DNA from: CF-46 sp042408445
GTDB lineage: Bacteria > Chloroflexota > Limnocylindria > Limnocylindrales > CSP1-4
DNA: 64,000 nt
Assembly (NCBI GenBank): GCA_042408445.1
Contig: JBHORC010000007.1
Location: forward strand, 1 to 64,000
Direction: 5' to 3'
Shown: positions 7,080-15,708 of the stretch, one piece after another
How positions within the stretch are numbered: the stretch's first letter is position 1
Layout: each line of letters opens with the position of its first letter
The notes under the pieces: model-generated
What the model saw: the letters and a program-made list of their open reading frames with translations, nothing else
Told to the model about the DNA's origin: nothing
The model's database searches: none
Position numbers and translations under genes: made by a program

Positions 7080-9869
7080 ATGCAACTCGACCGATACACC
7101 CAGAAAGCCCAGGAGACGATCGCCGCCGCGCAGCGGACCGCCGAAGGCCTCCACTCGCCCGTGCTCGATGCCGAGCACCTGCTCGCCGCGCTCGTCGAGC
7201 CGGATGACGGCGTCCCCGCCGAGACGCTTCGCCGGCTCGGTGTCGACCTGCCCGCCTTCCGCGGGGAGCTGGCGGCGATCCTCGGCCGCCGCGCCCGGAT
7301 CCAGGGCGGCTCGCTGTCGCTCGATCCGCGTGCGAAGCGCGTTTTGGAGCTGGCGGAGGGGGAGGCGCGACGCCTCGGCGACGAGTACGTCTCGACCGAG
7401 CACCTGATGCTCGGCGTCCTCGAGGTGGGTGGCGAGGGTCGCAGCCTGCTCGAGCGTCACGGCGCGAACCGCGAGGCGCTCCTCGGCGCGCTCCAGAGCG
7501 TGCGTGGGGGTCAGCGCGTGACGTCGCCGAACCCCGAGGGCACGTACGCCGCGCTGGAGAAGTACGGCCGCGACCTCACGACGGAGGCGCGGGCCGGCAA
7601 GCTCGATCCCGTGATCGGCCGCGACGAGGAGGTTCGTCGCGTCGTTCAGGTCCTGAGCCGCCGGACGAAGAACAACCCGGTGCTGATCGGCGAGCCCGGC
7701 GTCGGCAAGACGGCGATCGTCGAGGGCCTCGCCCAGCGGATCGTCCGCGGCGACGTCCCCGAAGGGCTGAAGGACAAGCGGGTGATCTCGCTGGACCTGG
7801 GTGCGCTGATTGCCGGCGCGAAGTTCCGCGGCGAGTTCGAGGAGCGCCTCAAGGCCGTCCTGAAGGAGATCAAGGACAGCGAGGGCCAGATCATCCTGTT
7901 CATCGACGAGCTCCACACCGTCGTGGGTGCGGGCGCCGCCGAAGGCGCGATGGACGCGAGCAACCTGCTGAAGCCGATGCTCGCCCGTGGTGAGCTGCAC
8001 ACGATCGGCGCGACCACGCTGGACGAGTACCGCAAGCACATCGAGAAGGACGCAGCGCTGGAGCGGCGCTTCCAGCCGGTTCTCGTGGACGAGCCGACCG
8101 TCGAGGAGACGATCTCGATCCTGCGCGGCCTGCGCGAGCGCTACGAGGTCCATCACGGCGTCCGGATCACGGACTCCGCGCTCGTCGCCGCCGCGACGCT
8201 GAGCCAGCGCTACATCACCGAGCGGTTCCTGCCGGACAAGGCGATCGACCTCGTCGACGAGGCCGCCTCACGGCTGCGCATGGAGATCGACTCGATGCCC
8301 GTCGAGCTCGACGAGGCGGAGCGGCGCCGGATCCAGCTCGAGATCGAGCGGGAGGCGCTCCGCAAGGAGACCGACGACGCATCGAAGGCGCGCCTCGCGG
8401 CCCTCGAGCGGGAGCTGGCCGACCTCGAGGAGGAGTCCGGCGCGCTGAAGCAGCGCTGGCAGGCGGAGAAGGCGGCGATCGCGGCGATCCGCGCATCGAA
8501 GACCGAGCTCGAGCAGCTCCAGGTCCGGATCGAGCAGGCGCAGCGCGAGACCGATTACGAGACGGCGGCGAAGCTCCAGTACGAGACGCTGCCCCAGCTC
8601 CAGGCCCGGCTCAAGGAGCAGGAGGCCGCGCTCGCGGCGCTCCAGGGTCCCGGCTCGCTCCTCCGCGAGGAGGTCACCGCGGACAACATCGCCGAGATCG
8701 TCGCCGCGTGGACCGGGATCCCGGTCACGAGGCTGATGGAAGGCGAGCTCGAGAAGCTCGTGAAGATGGAGGAGCGCCTCCACCAGCGAGTCGTTGGCCA
8801 GGACGAGGCGATCGAGGCGGTGTCCGACGCCGTCAGACGGGCCCGGGCGGGTCTGGGCGATCCGCGCCGGCCGCTGGGATCGTTCCTGTTCCTCGGCCCG
8901 ACGGGGGTCGGCAAGACCGAGCTGGCGCGCGCGCTGGCCGAGTTCCTGTTCGACGACGACGCCGCGATGACCCGGATCGACATGAGCGAGTACATGGAGA
9001 AGTTCTCCGTGTCACGGCTGATCGGGGCGCCACCCGGCTACGTCGGCTACGAGGAGGGCGGCCAGCTGACCGAGGTCGTCCGGCGGCGGCCGTACCAGGT
9101 GATCCTGCTCGACGAGATCGAGAAGGCCCACCCGGACGTGTTCAACATCCTCCTCCAGGTGCTCGACGACGGGCGGCTGACGGACGGCCAGGGCCGGACC
9201 GTCGACTTCCGGAACAGCGTCGTGATCATGACGAGCAACGTCGGGTCGCAGCTGATCTCGGCGGTCGGTGGCGGCGGTCGCGGCGAGAGCGACGCGGCCT
9301 ACGAGGCGATGAAGCGTCAGGTCACCGATGCGCTCCGGGCCCAGTTCCGGCCGGAGTTCCTCAACCGGATCGACGAGATCATCGTGTTCCACGCGCTGTC
9401 CGAGGCAGACCTCGAGCAGATCGTCGAGCTGCTCCTCAAGGGGCTGGAACGACGGCTGCTCGAGCAGGATCTGCACGTCGAGCTGACGCCGGCCGCGCGG
9501 CAGCTCATCGTCCGCGAGGGCACGGACCCGGCGTTCGGTGCTCGGCCGCTCAAGCGGACGATCCAGCGGCTCGTCGAGAACCCGCTCGCGCGGGCGCTGC
9601 TCAAGGGCGAGTTCTCGCCCGGCGACATGATCCGGATCGACGCGGACCCGGTCTCGAGCACGCTCGTGTTCTCGAGCGAGCGCTCCACGGTCGTCGCGGA
9701 CGCAGCGTCGCGCCGGGACGCGCGGGCCCGCGGCGACGCCAACGGATCGGGCGAACCAGTAGCGACGCCGGCGGGCGCAGGCGCGCGGGGCGATCGCGGT
9801 TCCGTCCTCGACCTGCCGGACATCGATCGACCGAAGCGGAATCGGGACGACGGCGGGCTCGTCAACTGA
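7080..9869 (+). CDS. clpB: ClpB protein disaggregase
   Basis: This 929-residue Hsp104/ClpB ATPase has the paired Clp N-terminal repeats (about 1-150), a first AAA+ domain with Walker A GEPGVGKTA, the coiled-coil middle domain that separates ClpB from ClpA/ClpC (about 405-530), a second AAA+ domain with GPTGVGKTE, and the C-terminal ClpB D2-small domain. It extracts and refolds aggregated proteins together with DnaK/DnaJ. About 70 residues beyond the usual end form a charged, Arg/Gly/Ala-rich tail of unknown role. GGAG lies five bases before the ATG. It closes the HspR block. Confidence 0.97.
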   Translation: MQLDRYTQKAQETIAAAQRTAEGLHSPVLDAEHLLAALVEPDDGVPAETLRRLGVDLPAFRGELAAILGRRARIQGGSLSLDPRAKRVLELAEGEARRLGDEYVSTEHLMLGVLEVGGEGRSLLERHGANREALLGALQSVRGGQRVTSPNPEGTYAALEKYGRDLTTEARAGKLDPVIGRDEEVRRVVQVLSRRTKNNPVLIGEPGVGKTAIVEGLAQRIVRGDVPEGLKDKRVISLDLGALIAGAKFRGEFEERLKAVLKEIKDSEGQIILFIDELHTVVGAGAAEGAMDASNLLKPMLARGELHTIGATTLDEYRKHIEKDAALERRFQPVLVDEPTVEETISILRGLRERYEVHHGVRITDSALVAAATLSQRYITERFLPDKAIDLVDEAASRLRMEIDSMPVELDEAERRRIQLEIEREALRKETDDASKARLAALERELADLEEESGALKQRWQAEKAAIAAIRASKTELEQLQVRIEQAQRETDYETAAKLQYETLPQLQARLKEQEAALAALQGPGSLLREEVTADNIAEIVAAWTGIPVTRLMEGELEKLVKMEERLHQRVVGQDEAIEAVSDAVRRARAGLGDPRRPLGSFLFLGPTGVGKTELARALAEFLFDDDAAMTRIDMSEYMEKFSVSRLIGAPPGYVGYEEGGQLTEVVRRRPYQVILLDEIEKAHPDVFNILLQVLDDGRLTDGQGRTVDFRNSVVIMTSNVGSQLISAVGGGGRGESDAAYEAMKRQVTDALRAQFRPEFLNRIDEIIVFHALSEADLEQIVELLLKGLERRLLEQDLHVELTPAARQLIVREGTDPAFGARPLKRTIQRLVENPLARALLKGEFSPGDMIRIDADPVSSTLVFSSERSTVVADAASRRDARARGDANGSGEPVATPAGAGARGDRGSVLDLPDIDRPKRNRDDGGLVN

Positions 9870-9894
9870 CGGGCCCGGCCGGCCGCGTTCCGCG

Positions 9895-10563
9895 GTGAGG
9901 TTCGAGGAGGCGGCCGCGCGCCTCGGCCGCCTGCCTGACCCGTTGCCGAACGCGCCACTGGAGCTGATGCCGGTCCTCACTGACGGCCGGCTCCGCCCAC
10001 GCATGTCCTCGCCCGGTGCGACCGCGCGGCCCGCCGCGGTCCTCGCCCTCGTCTTTCCCGACGCCGAGGGTGAGGCGCGGATCGTCCTGACGGAGCGAGT
10101 CAGCTATGACGGCCACCACAGCGGCGAGGTGAGCCTGCCCGGCGGCAAGGCGGAGCCCGACGACGCGGACGTCGCGGCCACGGCGCTCCGCGAGGCGCAC
10201 GAGGAGATCGGGCTCGATGCCGACGCCGCTGACGTCGTCATCATCGGCGTGCTCGACGAGGTCTTCATCCCGGTCAGCGACTTCCGGATCACGCCAGTCG
10301 TCGCCGTGGCGCGGCGGACGCCGCGCCTGGAGCCGAACCCGGCCGAGGTCGCCTCGATCCTGACCCCGCCCGTGAGCGTCTTCCTCCCCGATGCCCCGAT
10401 CGAGATCGTCGAACGGACGATCCGCGATTGGCCGCTCCGCTACGGCGGCTACCGGATCGACGGCCTCCACGTCTGGGGCGCGACGGGCCGGATCCTCGGC
10501 CAGCTGGGCGCGGTGCTTGGCGACGCGTCGAGCGGTGAACGGAGTCCTGCCCCCGCCGGTTGA
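9895..10563 (+). CDS. Nudix hydrolase, CoA pyrophosphatase-like
   Basis: The 222-residue protein carries a full Nudix box, GGKAEPDD then REAHEEIGL, which binds the catalytic divalent metal. Directly before it is the VLTERVSYDGHHSGEVSLPG segment, which matches the UPF0035 signature of the CoA-pyrophosphatase subfamily (E. coli NudL, yeast Pcd1). That family splits CoA or oxidised CoA into phosphopantetheine and adenosine phosphate. It begins with GTG 25 bases after clpB, with no clear ribosome site, and converges with the cupin gene. The substrate is inferred from the subfamily motif only. Confidence 0.85.
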   Translation: MRFEEAAARLGRLPDPLPNAPLELMPVLTDGRLRPRMSSPGATARPAAVLALVFPDAEGEARIVLTERVSYDGHHSGEVSLPGGKAEPDDADVAATALREAHEEIGLDADAADVVIIGVLDEVFIPVSDFRITPVVAVARRTPRLEPNPAEVASILTPPVSVFLPDAPIEIVERTIRDWPLRYGGYRIDGLHVWGATGRILGQLGAVLGDASSGERSPAPAG

Positions 10564-10570
10564 GGAGCCG

Positions 10571-11056
10571 TCAGTGGGGCTCGCCGGCCTCCGGGTCGTG
10601 GAGCGGCTCGGGGCCTGGCCCGCGAAGCGCTCCGATCGCGCGCGGCACGGCGGCGTCATGGCCCTGGCTGGCCGCCAGCGCCCTCGCCGCCGCGCCCTCG
10701 ATGATTCCGCGCGCCACCGAGTCATCCGCGCCGGACAGCTCGACGACAAGCGCGCGCATCGGGCCGTGATCCGCCCAGGCGCCGTGCGGGATGCCGGCCG
10801 GCCACAGCACCGCTTCGCCCGCCGCGATCCGTGTCCGCTCGCTGTCCACGACCACCCAGCCGCCGCCCTCGATCACGATGAACCACGTCGTGTTCGGGTT
10901 GGAGTGCGGCTCGACCCGGCCGTTCCGCGAGAACGCGAGCTCGCTGATCACCCCGCGGGCGTCGCTGTGGATCACCTGGCCGGTGACGCCGGTCGTGCCC
11001 GGCGGCCCGTCCTTGCGGCGATGCCCGACGCCGAACCGGCGGATCTCGATCGGCAT
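10571..11056 (-). CDS. Cupin-domain protein
   Basis: The 161-residue protein has a single cupin barrel (about 25-110). Motif 1 can be read around RVEPHSNPNTTWFIVIEGGGW, with one histidine and a typical VIEGGG turn, and motif 2 around PAGIPHGAW. The remaining 50 residues are Ala-rich with no domain. Small single-domain cupins bind metals and act as isomerases, dioxygenases or sensors; the specific role cannot be told. It starts with ATG 29 bases after the stop of the membrane protein on the same strand, so the two are probably co-transcribed. Confidence 0.75.
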   Translation of the reverse strand: MPIEIRRFGVGHRRKDGPPGTTGVTGQVIHSDARGVISELAFSRNGRVEPHSNPNTTWFIVIEGGGWVVVDSERTRIAAGEAVLWPAGIPHGAWADHGPMRALVVELSGADDSVARGIIEGAAARALAASQGHDAAVPRAIGALRGPGPEPLHDPEAGEPH

Positions 11057-11085
11057 CGGTCAGCCGTCAGCGCGGCGCCGCCGCC

Positions 11086-11559
11086 TCACCGTCGCCGGCG
11101 ACGGGAGGCACGGGCGCGCTGCGCTCCGGCCCGGTTCGGACTGGCCCGGCCGCCCTTCGGCCGGATCGTCGACTCCGGGTGGGCGAACTTCGAGCGGGTG
11201 AAGTAGCGCTGCTTCGCGAGCTTCTGCTCGTAGATCTCGAAGTAGGGCGGGAACCGGACGAAGCGGACCCAGAGCATCACCGCGAGCCCGGTGACGAGGA
11301 TGACGAGCAGGACGATCAGGTAGAAGTTGAAGACCGCGGCGACGAGCACGAGCCCGAAGAGCGTGATCCCGGTCCAGAGCAGCCACTCCCACATGTCGAG
11401 GTACGGGGCGTGGCGATGGAGCGCCTTCGTCCGGACGTTGTAGAGCACGACGAGCGCGATCAGCAGCGCCAGCGACGCGACCCACATCGGGGTGTAGAGG
11501 TCCGGGAACGTGTGGACGTTGAACCGGGTGAAGAGATACTCCCAGGGAAGCAGCCGCAC
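11086..11559 (-). CDS. Small integral membrane protein, function unknown
   Basis: The 157-residue protein has three likely membrane helices (about 25-45, 60-80 and 82-102). It ends in a basic cytoplasmic tail with PKGGRASPNR and a run of arginines. The segment VRFPPYFEIYEQKLAKQRYF after the last helix is well formed and looks conserved rather than random. I do not recognise the family. It starts with GTG, preceded by a GAGG ribosome site, and is divergent from purH. A longer frame on this strand at 11060-11752 is a shadow. Confidence 0.65.
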   Translation of the reverse strand: MRLLPWEYLFTRFNVHTFPDLYTPMWVASLALLIALVVLYNVRTKALHRHAPYLDMWEWLLWTGITLFGLVLVAAVFNFYLIVLLVILVTGLAVMLWVRFVRFPPYFEIYEQKLAKQRYFTRSKFAHPESTIRPKGGRASPNRAGAQRARASRRRRR

Positions 11560-11695
11560 GCTCGGTCCTCGCTTCGATCGCCCACGTGGATCCGGTCATT
11601 GCCGCGGCCTTCGGCCCGCTCGCGTCCGCGTGCAACGATGCCGCGCGGAGGCGGTGCGACCGGTCGCCGGTCCCGGAGTATGCCATGGCCCGCGC

Positions 11696-11701
11696 TATAC
11701 T
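11696..11701 (+). promoter_or_regulatory. -10 element of the purH promoter
   Basis: TATACT lies 55 bases before the GTG of purH in an otherwise GC-rich gap. No clear -35 is seen. It would give a leader of about 48 bases that includes the AGGAGG ribosome site at 11742-11747. Confidence 0.45.
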
Positions 11702-11756
11702 CGGCCGGACGAGGAGCGGCTGCGTCTGCGGCAGGCGTGGGAGGAGGAACACCCGG

Positions 11757-13304
11757 GTGCGAGCCCTGCTGTCGGTGGCGAACCGCGACGGGATCGCGGG
11801 CCTCGCCAGGGACCTCCTCGCGCTCGATGTCGAGGTCTACGCCACCGACGGGACCCGCGAGCACCTCGCCGCCGACGGGATCGAGGTCGGCTCCGTCTCG
11901 GACCTGACCGGTCTCCCCCAGCTGATCGGTGGCCAGGTCAAGACGTTCCATCCGGCCATCTACGCCGGGATCCTGGCCCGCCGCGACGTCGAGGCCCAGA
12001 TGGCGGAGCTCGCGGAGCAGGGCATCGGCCCGATCGACCTCGTCGTCGTGAACGTGAGTCCCTTCGCGCCGGCCGTGGGCGCGCAGCTCGTCGGCCTCGA
12101 CGAGGCGATCGAGATGATCGACGTCGGCGGGGCGGCGCTACTCGGCGCGGCGGCCCGCAACGGTGCCGGCGTGGCCGCGGTCGGCAGCCCGGAGCACTAC
12201 CCGAAGGTCATCGCCGAGCTGAAGCGCCATCACGTGATCAGCGCGGAGCTGCGGGCCAAGCTGGCGGCGGAGGCGTTCGGGCTCCTCGCCGCCTACTACG
12301 CGGAGATCGCGGCCTACCTGAACCAGATCACGAACACGACGTTCCCGACCCGGCTCGCGGTCGTCCTGGAGAAGGTCGACGACCTGCGCTACGGAGAGAA
12401 CCCGCATCAGCGGGCGGCGTTCTACCGCGAGACGACCCACCGGAGCGGCACGCTCGCGGACGCGACCCAGATCCGCGGCGAGCGGCCATCGTTCAACAAC
12501 TACCTCGATCTCGACACGGCCTACCGGATCGCCCAGGACTTCACCGCACCGACGGTGGCGATCGTGAAGCACACGGACCCGGTGGGGATTGCGTCAGCGG
12601 ACGAGCTCGTGGAGGCCTATCGCCACGCCCTCGAGACGGACGCCGTATCGGCGTTCGGTGGCATCGTCGGCGTCAACCGCGAGCTGGACGGCGCGACGGC
12701 TCGCGAGATCGCGGCGAACAGCTACGAGGCGGTCGTCGCCCCGGCCTACAGCCAGTCCGCGCTCGGCATCCTGAAGGCCAAGGCCGGTCTCGAGATCCTC
12801 GCCGTTCCGCCGGACCCGACCGAGGGAATGCGCGACTACGGCATCGCCCGGCTCGACTTCAAGCGGGTCGCCGGGGGCGTCCTCGTCGAGACGCTCGACG
12901 AGGTGGGGCTGGACCGCGGCCGGCTCCAGGTGGTGACGCGGCGCCGGCCGACGCTGGATGAGCTGAACGACCTCCTCTTCGCGTGGCGGACGGTCTGCCA
13001 CGTCCGCTCGAATGCCATCGTCCTCGCGCGCAACGGCGCCACGATCGGGATCGGAGCCGCCCAGGCGAGCCGACAGGTGTCCGTCGAGATCGCGCTGCGG
13101 CGGGCCGGCGACCGGGCCCGGACCGCGGTCATGGCGAGCGATGCCTACTTCCCGTTCCCGGACGGGATCCAGATGGCGGCGACCGCGGGCGTGACCGCGA
13201 TCGTCCAGCCGGGCGGGTCGATCCGGGACGAGATGGCGATTGAGGTCGCCGACCGCCATCACCTCGCGATGGTGTTCACGGGCACGCGTCACTTCCGGCA
13301 TTGA
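11757..13304 (+). CDS. purH: Bifunctional AICAR transformylase/IMP cyclohydrolase
   Basis: This enzyme carries out the last two steps of purine synthesis: formylation of AICAR and ring closure to IMP. The MGS-like cyclohydrolase domain (1 to about 190) contains GGQVKTFHP. The larger transformylase domain includes SAFGGIVGVNRELD and ends in SDAYFPFPDG and a terminal FTGTRHFRH. The start is the GTG at 11757, nine bases after AGGAGG; this gives 515 residues, the usual size, whereas an upstream ATG would add a meaningless 57-residue extension. The normally strict KHxNPCG motif of the transformylase reads KHTDPVG here, an unusual change. glpX overlaps the stop codon. Confidence 0.93.
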   Translation: MRALLSVANRDGIAGLARDLLALDVEVYATDGTREHLAADGIEVGSVSDLTGLPQLIGGQVKTFHPAIYAGILARRDVEAQMAELAEQGIGPIDLVVVNVSPFAPAVGAQLVGLDEAIEMIDVGGAALLGAAARNGAGVAAVGSPEHYPKVIAELKRHHVISAELRAKLAAEAFGLLAAYYAEIAAYLNQITNTTFPTRLAVVLEKVDDLRYGENPHQRAAFYRETTHRSGTLADATQIRGERPSFNNYLDLDTAYRIAQDFTAPTVAIVKHTDPVGIASADELVEAYRHALETDAVSAFGGIVGVNRELDGATAREIAANSYEAVVAPAYSQSALGILKAKAGLEILAVPPDPTEGMRDYGIARLDFKRVAGGVLVETLDEVGLDRGRLQVVTRRRPTLDELNDLLFAWRTVCHVRSNAIVLARNGATIGIGAAQASRQVSVEIALRRAGDRARTAVMASDAYFPFPDGIQMAATAGVTAIVQPGGSIRDEMAIEVADRHHLAMVFTGTRHFRH

Positions 13305-14323
13305 CCGCGACCGAATTGACCACCGCCGCCGATCCGCTGGAGCAGCTCCTCGCGCTGGACATGGTCCGCGTGACGGAGGCCGCGGCGCTCGCGAGCGCCC
13401 GGTTCATGGGACGCGGCCAGAAGGATGAGGCGGACCGCGCCGCCGTCGAGGCGATGCGCCGGACGATGGACGAGATCGAGTTCGCCGGGACGATCGTCAT
13501 CGGCGAGGGCGAGCGGGACGAGGCGCCGATGCTCTGGATCGGCGAGCCCGTCGGGCGGCGGACGCCGGCCGGGGTCGAGGACAACCCCGAGATCGACATT
13601 GCCGTCGATCCGCTGGAGGGGACGAACCTCGTCGCTCACGGCCAGGCCGGGGCGATCACCGTGCTCGCAGCATCCGAGAAGGGCGGCCTCGTTCACGCCC
13701 CGGACACGTACCTCGAGAAGCTCTGCGTGGGACCGGTGGCGGCCGGTCGTGTCGACATCCGCCTGCCACCCCGCGAGAACCTGAACCGGATCGCGACCGA
13801 GCTTCGCCGGAGCATCGGGGACATCACGGTGGTGATCCTGGAGCGGCCGCGCCACGAGGCGCTGATCGAGGAGGTCCGCGCGACCGGCGCCCGGATCAAG
13901 CTCATCTCCGACGGCGACCTCTCGGCGGCGATCAGCTGCGCCGTCCAGGGCACGGGCGTTCACGCCGTCATGGGGATCGGCGGCGCGCCGGAAGGCGTCC
14001 TGACCGCGGCCGCGCTCCGATGTCTGGGCGGCGAGATCCAGGCGCGGTTCCGGTATCGAAGCGACGAGGAGCGGGCGCGCGGCGCGGCGATGGGCCACGG
14101 CGACGAGGAGCGCGTCTACACGACCGAGGAGCTGGCGTCCGGCGACTCGCTCGTCTTCGCCGCGACCGGGGTGACGGCGGGCGACCTGCTGCAGGGTGTT
14201 CGCTTCTTCGGCGGCGGCGCCCGGACGCATTCGCTCGTCATGGCCTACCAGGCCAAGCAGGTCCGGTTCGTCGACACCGTCCACATGTTCAACCGGGACC
14301 GGCCGCCGTCGGTTCGGCTCTGA
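13301..14323 (+). CDS. glpX: Class II fructose-1,6-bisphosphatase (GlpX type)
   Basis: The 340-residue protein matches GlpX along its full length. It has MVRVTEAAALASARFMGRG near the start, the metal-binding GEGERDEAPML, and DPLEGTNL of the lithium-sensitive phosphatase fold. It removes the 1-phosphate of fructose-1,6-bisphosphate in gluconeogenesis. The start is TTG at 13301, sharing TTGA with the purH stop, so translation is probably coupled. Glucose-6-phosphate made through this pathway is the substrate of inositol-phosphate synthase, encoded further on. Confidence 0.95.
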   Translation: MTATELTTAADPLEQLLALDMVRVTEAAALASARFMGRGQKDEADRAAVEAMRRTMDEIEFAGTIVIGEGERDEAPMLWIGEPVGRRTPAGVEDNPEIDIAVDPLEGTNLVAHGQAGAITVLAASEKGGLVHAPDTYLEKLCVGPVAAGRVDIRLPPRENLNRIATELRRSIGDITVVILERPRHEALIEEVRATGARIKLISDGDLSAAISCAVQGTGVHAVMGIGGAPEGVLTAAALRCLGGEIQARFRYRSDEERARGAAMGHGDEERVYTTEELASGDSLVFAATGVTAGDLLQGVRFFGGGARTHSLVMAYQAKQVRFVDTVHMFNRDRPPSVRL

Positions 14324-14367
14324 GCCGCGCCGGCGGCGCGGCGACGGTCACCCGCACGATCGTCGCG

Positions 14368-15063
14368 ATGGGCGGTGGCGGTTTCCAGATGGAGGCCGGC
14401 CGGTCGCCGCTCGACACGTTCCTCGTGGAGCTGGTCCGCGAGCGATCCGGTCGCGACCGGCCGCGGATCTGCCTGATCCCGACGGCCGCCGCGGACGACC
14501 CCGCGCTGATCGCGTCCTTCGAGGCGCGCTTCGGAAGCGAGGCCGAACCGTCCGTGCTCCGGCTCTTCGCCCGCTCGGACGACGACCCCGAACAGGTCCT
14601 CCTGGGCCAGGACGCGGTGTACGTCGCCGGCGGGAACACCGCGAACCTGCTCGAGCTCTGGCGCCTCCATGGGATCGACCGGGTCCTTCGCGCGGGCTGG
14701 CGCCGCGGCGTCGTGCTCGCGGGGATGTCGGCCGGGGCGATCTGCTGGTTCGAGTCGTGCACGACGGACTCGTTCGGCCCGACGCTTCGCCCGCTCCACG
14801 GCGGTCTCGGGATCCTCGACGGCAGCCTCTGTCCGCACTACCACGGGGAGCCGCAGCGACGACCGCTCTACCTGGGCCTCGTCGCCGATGGAACCCTGCC
14901 CGCCGGGTACGCCGTCGACGACGGCGCGGCGCTCGTCTTCGAGGATCGCCAACTGGCCGAGGTCGTCACCGCGTCGAGCGATGCCGGCGCGTGGTGGGTG
15001 GAGGCCGATGGCGCGCGCGGGGCGAGCGAGCGACCACTGCCCTCACGGCGCCTCCCCGGCTGA
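14368..15063 (+). CDS. Peptidase family S51 (dipeptidase E-like)
   Basis: The sequence shows the class I glutaminase-like fold of S51 peptidases. It has an N-terminal MGGGGF strand-loop, the middle segment VYVAGGNTANLLELWR, and the nucleophile elbow LAGMSAGAICWF with the catalytic serine. A histidine-containing segment follows (LCPHYHGEPQRR). Family members cleave Asp-X dipeptides or cyanophycin-derived dipeptides; the size (about 230 residues) fits dipeptidase E rather than cyanophycinase. The start is uncertain: ATG 14368 omits the first beta strand (VTRTIVA), while a CTG at 14320 overlapping the glpX stop would include it. Its end is three bases from convergent folK. Confidence 0.82.
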   Translation: MGGGGFQMEAGRSPLDTFLVELVRERSGRDRPRICLIPTAAADDPALIASFEARFGSEAEPSVLRLFARSDDDPEQVLLGQDAVYVAGGNTANLLELWRLHGIDRVLRAGWRRGVVLAGMSAGAICWFESCTTDSFGPTLRPLHGGLGILDGSLCPHYHGEPQRRPLYLGLVADGTLPAGYAVDDGAALVFEDRQLAEVVTASSDAGAWWVEADGARGASERPLPSRRLPG

Positions 15064-15066
15064 CCC

Positions 15067-15687
15067 TCAGCCCGTCGCGAGGTCCAGCCAGCGGCGCTCG
15101 CCTGCGTCCCAGGTCGCGATCGGGCGAACGCTGTCCGTGGCCTCGACCGCGCGGCGACGCCGCGCTGCGGTCCCGACCGTCTCGTGCCAGCCCGGCGGCA
15201 CCAGTCCGCGGGCGAGGTCCGACCACGGGGCGAGGACGAACAGCCGCTCGGCGGCCTCGGGATGCGGCACGACGAGGAGGCGATCCGCCTTGCCGGGGTC
15301 GAGCGACACGCCGGCCGGAGGACGCTCGACCGACAGGCGGGCACGGCCGAAGACGAGCAGGTCGAGGTCGAGCTCGCGCGGGCCCCAGCGCTCGCGGTCC
15401 TGTCGCCCGAATGCCCGCTCGAGGCCCTTGAGAGCCACGAGCAGGGCGATCGCGCCGGTCGCGGGGTCCGGGCCGGCCGGCACGTCCAACGAGACGACCG
15501 CATTCCGGAACGGCGGCTGGTCAAGGACTCCGACGGGCGTCGTCGCGTAGAGCCGCGAGACCCCACGGAGCCGCGCCCCGGGAAGGGCGGCGAGCGCGCG
15601 GACGCCGCCGGCCAGCGTCGCCCCGGCGTCGCCGAGGTTCCCGCCAAGCCCGACGTATGCCCGGACGACCGACACGGACCGCCTCAC
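15067..15687 (-). CDS. folK: Hydroxymethyldihydropterin pyrophosphokinase
   Basis: FolK transfers pyrophosphate from ATP to 6-hydroxymethyl-7,8-dihydropterin in folate synthesis. The protein shows the family start AYVGLGGNLGD, the segment FRNAVVSLDV, and the signature RWGPRELDLDLLVFG that binds magnesium and ATP. A 40-residue C-terminal extension beyond PHPEAAERLFVLAPW is not typical. The start is GTG at 15687 (206 residues) or GTG at 15675; both are in frame and neither has a ribosome site. It is divergent from the gene at 15709 with only 21 bases between starts. No other folate gene is adjacent. Confidence 0.9.
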   Translation of the reverse strand: MRRSVSVVRAYVGLGGNLGDAGATLAGGVRALAALPGARLRGVSRLYATTPVGVLDQPPFRNAVVSLDVPAGPDPATGAIALLVALKGLERAFGRQDRERWGPRELDLDLLVFGRARLSVERPPAGVSLDPGKADRLLVVPHPEAAERLFVLAPWSDLARGLVPPGWHETVGTAARRRRAVEATDSVRPIATWDAGERRWLDLATG

Positions 15688-15696
15688 CCCGCTCGC

Positions 15697-15702
15697 TAGA
15701 CT
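15697..15702 (+). promoter_or_regulatory. -10 element TAGACT for a leaderless start
   Basis: TAGACT is followed by six bases and then the GTG at 15709. There is no room for a ribosome site, which supports leaderless translation of the downstream gene. Confidence 0.5.
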
Positions 15703-15708
15703 CGACGC

